Source of the DNA: Latrodectus hesperus
Taxonomy: Eukaryota > Arthropoda > Arachnida > Araneae > Theridiidae
NCBI GenBank assembly: GCA_037975125.1
Contig: JAJQOW010000243.1
Span: 83,644-147,643 of the forward strand
DNA length: 64,000 nt
Reading direction: 5' to 3'
The translations under genes were made by a program, and so were the position numbers. Below are positions 37,530-48,600 of the stretch, piece after piece. Position 1 is the first letter of the stretch. Each line of letters starts with the position of its first letter. Under the pieces are notes generated by a model that was not told the DNA's origin, ran no database searches, and saw only the letters and a list, made by a program, of their open reading frames with translations.

Positions 37530-39125
37530 GTAACAATCAATTTTAATATACTCCTAGTGAAAAATAAATTATTGGCCTCTTATATAAAACATATTCTCAA
37601 ACATTTCCTTCTCGTACTGTCTAAATATTTTGTCTAAGTGTGGCATAAGAATATGGGATGCGCAGAGTCCACGTTAAGAAGGAAAGAAATGTGAAACATT
37701 AGAGTTACATTTCGAATATAATCATCTCCACTAGCAAGATTGAATTTTTCAACCTATCGACGCCTTGGTCTGTAGCAAAAATTCGGGATAGCAATCTTCA
37801 AGGATTTACGAGAAATACGATAATAGAGTTTTTTCTGAGCACTTACTTTGATAGATCTTTTAAAAAGTTGTTTAATATAATATGGAAGAGCATTAGACGA
37901 GAAATATTCTGCCTTATGAAAGCTTCTTTTAGCGGGAAGTTGGCTTTTTCGTTTCCTGGAACACAATATTGGTTTGGAACCTACTTGAGCACTATAGTTT
38001 TCTCGAATAATGCCAAGTTTCTCAGATAAGGACGACAGTCCAATACGTCCGGCTTTACGCGTTATTTATCTAAAACAGTAGCCAAGTTAGCAACCCAGGA
38101 ATCACTGGGGATAACAGCTCCTGTGAAATTTTGAAACTGATATGGCAGCTGAGACAGAGCTGTGTGGATAACAGCATTTTCAAAGTGAAATGCTGCTATC
38201 CATTACCTCGCGTAACAAGGATATAGAAAGGAAAAGTTTCGTAGAAATTACGGTACCTGTTTTAGCACCATTGACAAAAAGGATGCACTGGTAAAGATTC
38301 AAATCCTATCTACGGTAAAGGAGAGTTTAATATTTCGAGAACGAGGTCTCTCTTAATAGAAGGGTCACTTTTACTTTTAGTTATACTTTTGACAAATGTC
38401 AAGATTAATCCAGAACGATTTAAAATTTATTATTTTTTGTATTTGAACAATTAAATTGGGTTAGTGCTTTAAATCAAGTGAATTTTTAACTGAAAAAAAT
38501 CTCTCTGCAGAAAGCGCATCTGGGTTTTTAGTTTTCTAGGCAGGTATTGTTTGAATTCCTTCCAAGGCGAAAGCCTCCAAGAACTGTAATGATCTTTTGA
38601 AAGAAAATTAAGGTTTTCTCTTGAATTATGGATCTTCAGGGATTATCCTTAATCAACATAAGCATGGCGTCAATTAAGAGTTTTTCCTTCTCTAGAAACA
38701 TTACATAAGGACTGATTTTTATTTTTTCAAATTATCGAGTACATTTTCAATGGTCATAACAAGTGATTCATTGAAAAAAATTAAGAATGATAAATATGAC
38801 CGCGCTATGGGTTTCGAGAAGAATATGTCAAGTGCAACTCTCTCTTGCTCCGCCATGATGTTTAAAGACACCGTGTCCCTTCATGGCATGGTTGGACAAG
38901 TTTTCTTTATGTGACTTTCATGTTAAATTATTATTATTATGCTGGTTTTTTTTTATACCGGATATTAGTTCGAATGTAGTCGACCTCAAGAAGTCCTGTA
39001 CTCTCCTTCATTCGTGTCAGAATATAACACTGGAGAATGAAGATTAAAATTTTTGTACAAAAATAGAATATTTTAAGCGATTAATATAGGAGAAGACAAA
39101 ATGATTACAAGGAGAAAATAGTAAT
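37530..39125 (-). pseudogene. Decayed LINE ORF2 with internal deletion, copy B4
   Basis: Same minus-strand LINE. The endonuclease piece (NLHSPVLYSDTNE) lies near 39030. RNase H and the C-terminal tail lie between about 38240 and 37640. Near 38935 the endonuclease end is joined directly to the middle of the RT region: about 1.4 kb that B3 has (roughly 31560-32955) is missing. Copy B5 has the identical joint, so the deletion came before the 2.7 kb tandem duplication. The C-terminal tail is open at 37754-37966 and continues in other frames. Not functional. Confidence 0.8.
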
Positions 39126-39590
39126 AAATTTTTAATACTTAAAAATTTACAACTCAATATTTCGTAATTTAAACTATAAACACACACAGTGTTAGGAAAC
39201 TTTAATATTTACATTTTGATGTCTCCTTTATAATACGGTATATCTTTGTGAAATACTAGATTGGATTCAAATTATATATTTGTAAATAGAAATTAATTTT
39301 CTTTTTTAAGTTCTTTCTTCCATACATTAATTAAAATTTAAAAGTATCCACGTAATTTTATAAATTTTCTAGAGGCATAGTGTAAAATTTAAACTTACAT
39401 CATTTATTGGTTTTTAGCTTTATTTATTTTTATAATACGGTTGATTTCATCCTGGTAGATAGTATGGACTAAAACATATCGTAATTCTTACATAAAATAC
39501 TTTAAAACATTGCAATAATTGCAATTTGAAAATATAAAGCGAAACAATCCTCAACTAACAATTACATCATATACTTCATCTTTTGGGCTA

Positions 39591-39620
39591 GAGAACTGGT
39601 TCCATATGAAACCATTTCTC
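39591..39620. repeat. Conserved dyad of unit copy D4
   Basis: GAGAACTGGTTCCAT pairs with ATGAAACCATTTCTC at 13 of 15 positions. Confidence 0.75.
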
Positions 39621-40244
39621 CGAATAGGAAAATAAAAATTATTGTTATTCTTAACGGTCAAAAATCTATTAAAATATTCTATATACGAAAATTTCTTATT
39701 TAAAATTTGGTAGTTACTTATTAACTTGACAATAAATGCGAAGATTTTCTGAGAATAATCTTTAATTTCTTTGCCATTTGTTAAAACAACCAAGCACCAG
39801 ACACCAGAATGCTTAGAGCTGGATTGATTAACCGGATTGTTCATTTATGATTTTACTGGCATATTGATTACTGGCATTACTGGCATATTGATTAGGTAAA
39901 TGTTGATCATTTATCTAACTAATTTGATAAGATACATAATCCATGAATGGAAGATGATTTTGATATGGAATATACATGATTGTAGTATATCGCATTCACA
40001 TTTTTGTAAAAACAATTGCTGAATAAAATATATGAAACAAGTACATACTAATCTTTATAAGATGTGTCATTAGTATTTAATTTTTTGTTTGGTGTTACAA
40101 AGATTAATCACTTAATCTAAAAACTAAGGACAAAAATGTATCTTATCCTCCAAAAGGAATATTGTAGAAAAAGTTATTTAATGAAAAATATAGATAAATG
40201 CAAAATTATTGTACTTTAAAATCAAACAGTTGAATGAAAAGAGT

Positions 40245-41840
40245 AACTATCAATTTTAATATACTCCTTGTGAAAAATAAATTATTGGCCTCTTATATAA
40301 AACATATTCGCAAACATTTCCTGCTCGTACTGTCTAAATATTTTGTCTAAGTGTGGAATAAGAATATGGGATGCGCTGAATCCACATTGAAGAAGGAAAA
40401 TAATTTGAATCTCTTCAGATATATTTCGAAGGGAATCATCTCCACTGGCAAGGTGGAATTTGACAACCAATCTACGCCTTGGCCGGTAATACAAATTCAT
40501 GATAGCAATCTTCCAGGACTTACGAGAAATACGATAATAAGAGTTCTTTCTGAGCACTTACTTTGATAGATCTTTTAATAAGATGCTTAATATAATAGGG
40601 AAGGGCATTAGACGAGAAATATTCTGTTTTTTGAAAGCACCTTTTAGCGGGAAGTTGGCTTTTTCGTTAACTGGAACACATTATTGGTTTGGAACCTACT
40701 TGTGCACTATAGTTTTCTCGAATAATGCCAAGTTTTTCAGATAAGGACGACAGTCCAATACGTCCGGCGTTACATGATATTTATCTAAAACAGTAGTTAA
40801 GTGAGCAGCCCAGGAATCACTGGGGATAACTGCTACTATAAAATTTAAAACTGATATGCCAGGTGAGACAGAGCTGTGTGGATAACAGAATTTTCAATGT
40901 GAAATGCGGCACCTCGAGCAACAAGGATACAGAAAGAAAACATTTTGGGAGAAAATTACGGTACCTGTTTTAGGACGATTGACAAAAGGGATGCATTGGT
41001 AAAGATTCAAATCCAAATTAGTTGGTGTAAAGAAGAGTTTAATATTTCCAGAATGACGAATCTCCGAATAGAAGGGTCAGTTTAACTTTTAGTTATACTT
41101 TTGACAAATGTCAAGATTAACCCAGAACGGTTTAAAATTTATTATTTTTTGTAGTGGAACAATTAAATTGGTTTAGTGCTTTAAATCAAGTGAATTTTCA
41201 ACTGAAAATATCTCTCTGCAGAAAACGCATCTGGGTTTTTAGGTTTCTAGGCAGGTATTGTATGAATTCCTTCCAAGGCGAAAGCCTCCAAGAACTCTAA
41301 TGATCTCTTGAAAGAAAATTAAGGCTTTTTCTTGAATTATGGATCTTCAGAGATTATCCTTAATCAACATAAGCATGGCGTCAATTAAGAGTTTTTCCTT
41401 CGCTAGAAACATTACGTAAGGACTGATTTTTATTTTTTCAAACTATCGAGTACATTTTCAATGGTCATAATAAGTGATTTATTGAAAAAAAATAAGAATG
41501 GAAAATATGACCGCGCTTTAGGTTTCGAGAAGGATATGTCCAGTGCAACTCTCGCTTGCTCCGCCATGATGTTTTTAGACACCGTGTCCCTTCATGGCTT
41601 GGTTGGACAAGTTTTCTTTATGTGACTTTCATGTTAAATTATTATTAGTATGCTGGTTTTTTTTATACCGGATATTAGTTCGAATGTAGTCGAGCTCAAG
41701 AAGTCCTGTACTCTCCTTCATTATTCATTTGTGTCAGAATATAACACTGGAGAATGAAGATTAAAATATTTATTCAAAAATAGAATATTTTAAGCGATTA
41801 ACATAGGAGAGGACAAAATGATTACAAGGAGGGAATAGTA
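40245..41840 (-). pseudogene. Decayed LINE ORF2 with internal deletion, copy B5
   Basis: Partner of B4, with the same joint between endonuclease and RT remnants near 41650. The tail is best preserved here: 40282-40557 is open and reads RKSWKIAIMNLYYRPRRR, FHLASGDDSLRNISEEIQ and LLQCGFSASHILIPHL. It matches the C-terminal pattern of the LINE piece at 27115-27384 (F.L..G.D.L..........C..C..HIL). RNase H remnants lie near 40700-40960. Stops and frameshifts throughout. Confidence 0.8.
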
Positions 41841-42314
41841 ATAAAACTTTAATACTTAAAGTCTTACAACTCATTATTTCTTAATTTGAACTATAAACAC
41901 ACAGTGTTAGGAAACTTTAATATGCACATTTTGATGTTTCCTTTCTAATACGGTATATCTTTGTAAAATACTAGATTGGATTCAATTTATTTATTTGTAA
42001 ATAGAAATAAATTTTCTTTTTTAAGTTCTTTCTTCCATACATTAATTAAAATTTAAAAGTATCCACGTATTTTTATAAATTTTCTTGAAGCATACTGTAA
42101 AGTTTAGACTTACATAATATATTGGTTTTTTGCTTTATTTATATTTCTATAACATTTAATTGTTTCATCCTGGTAGATCAGACAAGTATGGACTAAAACA
42201 AATCGCAATTTTTACATGAAACGCATTAAAACATTGCAATTATTGCAATTTGAAAATATAAAGCAAAACAATCCTCAACTTACAATTACATCATATGCTT
42301 CATCTTTTGTGCCA

Positions 42315-42344
42315 GAGAACTGGTTCCATATGGAACCATTCCTC
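42315..42344. repeat. Conserved dyad of unit copy D5, perfect core
   Basis: TGGTTCCATATGGAACCA is a perfect 18-bp palindrome. Compared with 20614 the third pair has changed on both sides (T-A to C-G), which is compensatory. Confidence 0.8.
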
Positions 42345-42573
42345 CGAATAGAAAAGAAAAGAGCATCATTTTTTTACGGTCATCAATCTTTTAAAATATT
42401 TTATGTACGAAAATTTCTTATTTAAAATTTGGTAGTTACTTATTAACTTGACAATAAATGCGAAGATTTTCTGAGAATAATCTTTAATTTCTTTACCATT
42501 TGTGTTAAAATAACCAAGCACGGACACCAGAATGCTTAGAGCTGGATTGATTGGCCGGTTTGTTCATTTATAA

Positions 42574-43840
42574 TTAAGTATATTATTTCTATGAATAACT
42601 GTGTGTCTTAACCTCAACATTATCAAACAATTTATAAACTTTAATCAACAAGATAGAACTCCAAGCTTGAGATGATTGAATGATGTGGATTTTTTGTTTG
42701 TTTGTTTGTGTGTTTGTCGCTCAACGGTCATTTTTTGCACACGAGTGCTAATTAGACCGGAACCTAATGTTTAAAGTGGATTCAGAACCACAAAAACATC
42801 GATGCCCAAGGTGAGATTCAAACCACGAATTTTTGAACAAAAGGCAAGAGCGCTAACCATTCACCTTCCAAATCGGCTGAGTGATGTAGAATAAGCTATT
42901 TTGGGAAATTGTAGTATAAATTTGGATTGAGATGCAGGATTTTCTAGACGTATGAAAGATCATTCATTAAGAATGTTTCGCTTAAAATTGCAATGCTGCT
43001 GACTACTTATGAATTAACTATATTGATAAGGGTTTAAATTTTGAAGCACAGACAAGAAGGCAACATATGGTACATATTTATTTTGGGTAATTTATTAACA
43101 GCCATTAAATAAAATTACAGAAAAGTAAAATATCTTAAAATTAATATAATCTTAGCGCCATGAAAAACGATAATATCATATCAATAACTTTTATGTATGG
43201 GTTGAAACCTTGGGTGCATTATAATAATATAAATTTTATATTAATTCTTATAAAGAAGCAAATAACGTATTCAATCTTTGTTATTTTCCGAATTGCAGAA
43301 TTTATCTAAATCATAATTAAGGTGATGGTAATTATTACATTATTAAGCATTAATTCTTTCCCTTCTATTTTAGTTATACATCTGTAAATCTGTAAAGGGA
43401 TCCAAATATTAGTTATTAATACATTTATGTAAATTACGTATATTTTTATCAATACTCTTTTATATGCTTGGAATACTTCTTAAAAAAGCTTATTCATTTT
43501 ACATTGTGGCCTTAAGTGGTTATATTTGAAATACGACCTTTTAGCACCAATATAAGGAATCACAGAATATCTGAGTTATGGATAGCATAGTTTGAGTGTT
43601 TGTTTGTTTTAAGGACTTTGAATTCGGAGGTAAAACATAATGTTTGTGCACTTTACTTTAAGGTGTTTTCTTTTTTGCGATTAGAGTTCCATCATTCAAA
43701 ATGTTATTTTGAATAGACAAATAGTATTACTTATTCTTTTACATAGTACTTATTCTTTTGATTTATATTGTTCTTTTGAAGAATGGATCCAAATTTGTGA
43801 AACATAAATATTTCACAAGAATGAAATAAAACCTAAGTTT
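42574..43840. repeat. Rest of unit copy D5
   Basis: Homologous to 33830-35000, including the SINE site, the single minisatellite monomer near 43210 and the block near 43540. It ends where a Tc1-like element is inserted at 43842. Confidence 0.7.
42688..42877 (-). mobile_element. tRNA-derived SINE, second copy
   Basis: About 190 bp, closely alike to 33940-34132 and at the identical place in the unit. Flanks are TGAATGATGTG at 42677-42687 and the slightly changed TGAGTGATGTA at 42878-42888. The shared position and flanks show one insertion copied by segmental duplication, not two insertions. Confidence 0.85.
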
Positions 43841-43841
43841 A

Positions 43842-45247
43842 TACACTGATGGAAAAAAAAAATCCCAACACCAAGAAGTAATTATTATAGAGAAACGAAA
43901 TTTCAGCAATACATCTATGTAGGTAACGTACATAATTGATTACAATTTTAAAATCGCAGGTTAATTTAAGCCCGAGAAGAGCCATTGCAGAAGTGAAATA
44001 CAGGTACATTAATAACCGGTGTAACCGCCAGAATTTTGAATGCAAGCTTAAATGTGCATGCGTTGAATCATACAGGTGCTGAATGTCCGTTTGTGGGATG
44101 GAGTTCCGTGCCTGTTGGACTTGGTCGATCAATACAGAGACGGATAATGTTGGTTGTGGATGACGCTGGAGTTGTCGTCCAATATTGTCCCACATACGTG
44201 CTCAATTAGAGACAGATCTGGTGATGTGGCAGGCCAAGGCAAAATGTCGACACACTTTAGAGCACGTTGGGATACAACAGCAGTATAAGGTCGAGCGTTA
44301 TCCTGTTGGAAAACACCTCCTGGAATGCTACGCATGAAAGGCAGAACAACAGTTTGAATCACCAGACTGAAGTACACATTTGCTGTCAGGGTGCGTGATA
44401 TAACCACGAGAGTGATTCTGCTGCCATATGAAGTTGCTCTCCGGACCATAACTTCAGGTGTAAGTCCTATGTGTCTAGGTCCCAGACACGATGGCTGCAG
44501 CCGCTCACCTTGCCTCCTCCTAACCAACACACGGCCATCAATGGCACCAAGGCAGAACCGGCCTTCATCAGAAGACACAGCAGATCTCCACTCCATTCTC
44601 CAATGAGCTCTAGCCTGACACCAACGTAGCAAACGGCAGTGATTTGGGGGTTAGTGGAATGCACGTTACAGGACGTCTGGCTCGGAGCTGTCCTTGAAGT
44701 AACCGATTCGTAACAGTTCATTGTGTCACTGTGGTGCCAACTGCTGCTCGAATTTCTGCTACAGACGTAGTACGACTTGCTACGGCCATACGCCGAACAC
44801 GGCGGTCTTCCCTCTCAGTAGTGCCACGTGGGCCTTGAAACAGAGCCTTCCCTTGACCACTGCTGCCAACATTCATGCACAATGGATTCATTCCTGCCAA
44901 GCTTTTCTGCAATCTCGCGGAAAGAAAATCCACCTGCTCGTTGGCCTATTATACGACCTCATTCTAACTCAATGAGCTGTTGATAATGGCTTCGTCGTCT
45001 TCTTAAAGGCATTGTGAACTAGCATCAACTCACTACATCAAATCTCGACGTTAAACTACGCTCAGGAACGTTACAGCTCGTATTTAAAGTGAACCTGATT
45101 TGCATCTTCCGTGTGTCGCTACTAGTGTCACACTGATGCACAAAATTTGAATCTATGTCATCATTCAGATGTATGAACACGTCTGCCAAATTTCGTTTAT
45201 CTAGCACAACTCCTTCTTGGTGTTGGGATTTTTTTTCCATCAGTGTA
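43842..45247 (-). mobile_element. Tc1-like DNA transposon with both ends
   Basis: A 1.4 kb element with inverted ends starting TACACTGATGG and reading on through an A-run to TCCCAACACCAAGAAG, about 35 bp each. The arms differ mainly in A-run length (ten against eight). TA is present at both edges, as expected for a TA target. It encodes a broken transposase on the minus strand and lies at the end of unit copy D5. Confidence 0.92.
44009..45012 (-). pseudogene. Tc1-like transposase, full length but broken
   Basis: The enzyme would bind the terminal repeats and move the element. From an ATG at 45012, an N-terminal helix-turn-helix reads MPLRRRRSHYQQLIELE, then FSFREIAEKLGRNESIVH. The catalytic core is open at 44129-44632: SSDEGRF (first Asp), QQDNARPY (second Asp) and SPDLSLIEHV (Glu). 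I count 32 residues between the second Asp and the Glu. The end reads GGYTGY and a stop at 44009. The span matches a protein of about 335 residues. Disruptions include an in-frame stop after IELE, frame changes near 44900, 44700 and 44630, and another near 44180. It is a complete but inactive copy. Confidence 0.9.
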
Positions 45248-47239
45248 GATTGAAAATTTAAGGAATTATAGACAATTAAGGGAATTTCCCAGCGCGTAAA
45301 TTTCTGTCTTGAGCTTGGGTTTGCATAAAGGGAAAAGAATTCCAAGCCTTTTCTCGTAACTCTGTCAGTATAAAATGCATTTCCTTATAATAAATGTTTA
45401 TTTCCTCTTTGTCTGCATCAATAAAGGCTAAATCACAAATTTAATACATTTACATTAATAAATTTTATTGGGGAAGAGTCATGTGTTATATACATACCAA
45501 TTAGCACATATTTGAGTTTAGTCTTGAGTGCGAATACGTCGAATCAGAGATATAGCTTTAAATGCTCCTTTTAAGGAACACACATATTAATTTTAATATA
45601 AAATATTTATTGATTACAGCTAAATGTTTGAATTTTATAAACGAGTAAATTTCTAATCGAAATTTGGCATGTGAGGAACCATACATGAAAGAAAATTTCT
45701 CAAAAAATATGTTTTTTTATAATTAAGTAAGTGCTTGTAATAGCTTTAAGAGGTAGTGAGTTTTTTAATATTCTAAATAAATTCTTTTATTTTTTATATA
45801 GGAAAAATATTTACAGTTATATATATTTTTTTATTTACAGTTATATTTTGATTTTGAATACTTCAGTTTCATAAATTTCCAAGTCCCTAGCTTTGTGTCG
45901 ATAAAGGATTATAGAAACGGCATTTTCGCGGAAATTTTGTGCATGGGAAATATCCTTTTTTATCATAAATTTTTTTGTTCCTTATAGTAAAAAGTACATA
46001 CCGAATTTTTGAACATCGATAAGTTTTCCTGATGAGGTTTTTGTATGTGTGGCATGAAGACAGATGGCAGATTTCGCATGCCTAATGTATGTCTTATTTT
46101 CAAGCCATTTGTGGTCGGTAAAATAATAGCATAGCTTCAAAAATGAATTTACAAAAAGTTAAAATTGTTTGCATAGTTTTTAAGATTTCAAAAATAAATA
46201 ATAACTTACTATTAGTTAAATAAAAGAACTTGATATTTACCGTAAATTTTCCGTAATACGGTAAATTTTTCATGAAACTCTAAGATTAAAGACAAATGTA
46301 AAAAAAAAAAACAATTTAATTTATGTTTTAATAGAAGAAGGGAATGCTTTTTGCTGTATTTTTTAATTATTATTACCCTTACAATATTTTACTTTGCATA
46401 TTTTTCTTTGAAAATTATTTTTTTTACAATTTTGAAAGTATTAAATACTTAAATTATATAAACTCATTAAAATTGGATACATTATAAGATATCTCATTTT
46501 ATAAATTAAAAAAAGTTTTTGCTGAATAATATTACATTTTTTTTATCTACTGTATAACGTATAATTTCTAAGAAGAGTAATTATTCAAATAAAATTAAAT
46601 TAATTATTATGTAAACTTTTAGAAAACTGAGATTACTAATTTTATTTAATTGAATGCTTTAGTTTTCTTAAATATATTCTTTTAAATGAATTACCAGAAG
46701 GTTAAAAGTATACTAGAAGTGATAACCTTTAATTTAAAAAGCACATTTCTGAATGTTTGCTCTGGACTCAAAATTTCTGAACTTCAGATAGAAGGGTAAA
46801 TAAGGACACTTTCCAAAAAAGATTGTATGGGGTTATCTGCAGTGCGTTTTTGTAAGGAAACTAATGTAAAGTGATCTTAAGCACAAGGGCTTAAAAGACG
46901 AAGAAAATAACAGTTTTGCACGGAACAAAAACTTTAAAATGGTATTAATTGTTTGAAAGAATATTTCAAACTTAACTCATTTAATTACAAAATTAAAGTA
47001 AGATTGGCTAACTTAATGCAGTCGGAAGAGAAAACAATTCAGAATATATATTTTAATAACATTGAATGTCATTTGTATTAACATATACGTGTTTCTTTAA
47101 TTTTGAACAATTTGATACCTTCTAGAGGTTGCCCAAAAGTTGAAAATTGATGTAAAATTTCTTGTATTAAAATTTTTACAAGAAATTCATTAAATATATG
47201 TATGCAATTGAAACTTGAAAGTTGTTAGAAAAATTCAGA
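45248..47239. other. AT-rich stretch, possible isolated exon inside
   Basis: No mobile element is recognised. Around 45640-45690 there is a weak trace of the second unit motif. A candidate exon is listed separately at 46002-46134. The rest is A/T-run-rich sequence with nothing supported. Confidence 0.5.
46002..46134 (-). CDS. Candidate isolated exon, unknown protein
   Basis: On the minus strand, 133 bp are open and edged by splice-like signals: a T-rich tract then GAAG before 46134, and GTATGTAC starting at 46001. One frame reads YYFTDHKWLENKTYIRH, then AKSAICLHATHTK. The content of W, C, H and charged residues looks more protein-like than neighbouring chance frames. It would start in phase 0 and end in phase 1. 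No partner exon is identified within the window and I do not recognise the protein. Chance is a real alternative. Confidence 0.2.
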
Positions 47240-47261
47240 TCTCTCTCTCTCTCTCTCTCTC
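47240..47261. repeat. (CT)n microsatellite
   Basis: Ten uninterrupted CT copies just before the RTE-like piece. Confidence 0.95.
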
Positions 47262-47311
47262 ATCATTCCTTCAGTCAAAAATAATTTCTCTGCTTAACAG
47301 CTACATTATAC

Positions 47312-47935
47312 ATGACAACCGAAAAATATGGCACTCCCTATCTAGAGGTAGGAAATTACAAGTTTAAAACTGTTCACAACTTTAAATATTTGGTATCTGA
47401 ATTGAATGCATTAAACGACATCAAACCTGAGATCCGCATCAGGATTACAGCTGCTAACCTATGCTTTTTCGGCTTAAAAAAGTACTTAAAATCTAATTTC
47501 GTCAGTCGAAAAAAAATTTGATATACAAATGCTTGATTCGGCCTATTCTCACTTATTCATCTGAAACGTGGACATTGACTGAGAAGGACAAAGAAACCAT
47601 TTGCATATTCGAAAGAAAAACTTTAAGAAGCATATTTGGTGGAATAAAATGTGAGAATACATGGCGAAGAAGAACTAATTCTGAGCTCTATAAACTATAT
47701 AAAGAACCAGATATTGTTAAATTTATCTCAATACAGAGATTAAAATGGACATGACATTTAAGCCGGATGAACGACATTGGTGACAAAAAAAATTTCTTGG
47801 CTCGCCCTTGGGCACCAGAGGAGAACGACCGAAACTCCGATGGTGTGACTGCCTTGAAAACGACCTAAAAACATTAAAAGTGACAAAACTGGTATGCACT
47901 TCTGAGGAAGGCAAAGGCCCACCCTGCATAATTCA
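47312..47935 (+). pseudogene. RTE-like reverse transcriptase C-terminal end, broken
   Basis: The last third of a non-LTR RT of the endonuclease-RT (RTE or related) type. The first frame (47312-47521) reads VGNYKFKTVHNFKYLVSELN. The second (47518-47754) reads YKCLIRPILTYSSETWTL, then ICIFERKTLRSIFGG and a stop after RLKWT. After the stop a remnant continues with HLSRMND, then FLARPW and, near 47900, KAKAHPA. The LIRP.L.Y..E.W.L....E...L..FERK.LR.I.G pattern is characteristic. There is a frame change at about 47518. It is 5'-truncated, as is usual for LINE insertions, and lies beside one arm of the inverted repeat. Confidence 0.85.
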
Positions 47936-47959
47936 TGTTTTGCATGTATTATTTTGTAT

Positions 47960-48600
47960 TATATAATACATACAAAACATGTATTATTCTTATAAATTTA
48001 AAGAAACTACTTTACATGTATTATAATCAATTATCAATTAAAAGAAAAATTATATTTTCAGATTATTGGCCATCTGTGAATGTTTTGTTGGAAATATTTT
48101 TGAAAAATTTCAAATTATAACCAAAGAACTGTTTTGAAGTTTTTCTTCCTTGAAGGAATTGCAGTTATTCTATCCTATAATTTATTTAACTATTAAATAA
48201 CATTGCTACTAAAACAAAATTTTAAAAAGAAATATAAAGAATAATTATGAAACATAATAAGTGGAGATTTAATAAAAAGTCTTTGATTACTAATTTACTT
48301 ATTAAAAAAAAAAAACAATCTTTGAACACATAAGTTTTTCTCACATGTTCCAATCATCTAATTATGTTGTTGTTAAGAACACATCTTATTTCCGTTAAGC
48401 AATATATATTGAAATAATGATTAAAGAAGAAACTCAAATATAAGGCGAATAGATAAAACGCCAAGCTTGAGATGTAAGAATGATGTTGAGTAATCTGCGA
48501 CGAAATTCCAGTATAAATTTGTAATGAGATGCTGCCATTGGTAATATATATATATATATATATGGAAACCCATTTTTCATATAGTTTGAGTAAAAAAACT
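47960..48600 (+). repeat. Unit copy, left arm of a large inverted repeat
   Basis: Reads in the same order as 51880-52400 and, reverse-complemented, as 50655-51260. Landmarks are a GCCATCTGTGAATG string near 48070, the ACAAAATTTTAAAAAG block near 48215 and AGAAGAAACTCAAATATAA near 48425. Confidence 0.8.
48544..48563. repeat. (AT)n microsatellite
   Basis: Ten AT copies. The opposite arm near 50690 has no such run, so it arose after the inversion or duplication. Confidence 0.9.

Larger units (their letters stand above)
37171..39852. repeat. 2.7 kb tandem duplication, first copy
   Basis: Begins CTGGCACATTGATTAGG and continues through the LINE copy B4 and unit part D4 to TTGTTCATTTATGATT. The same order recurs at 39881-42573, with an offset of about 2710 bp. 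A short triplication of CTGGCAT-like words (39858-39890) marks the junction. By eye the copies are very alike, with small indels. Confidence 0.85.
39881..42573. repeat. 2.7 kb tandem duplication, second copy
   Basis: Second copy of 37171-39852, carrying LINE copy B5 and unit part D5. Unlike the first, it continues into the rest of the unit (with a SINE) beyond 42573. Confidence 0.85.

Noticed and set aside
44721..44975. Plus-strand open frames over the Tc1-like element
   Set aside because: Antisense shadows of the minus-strand transposase.
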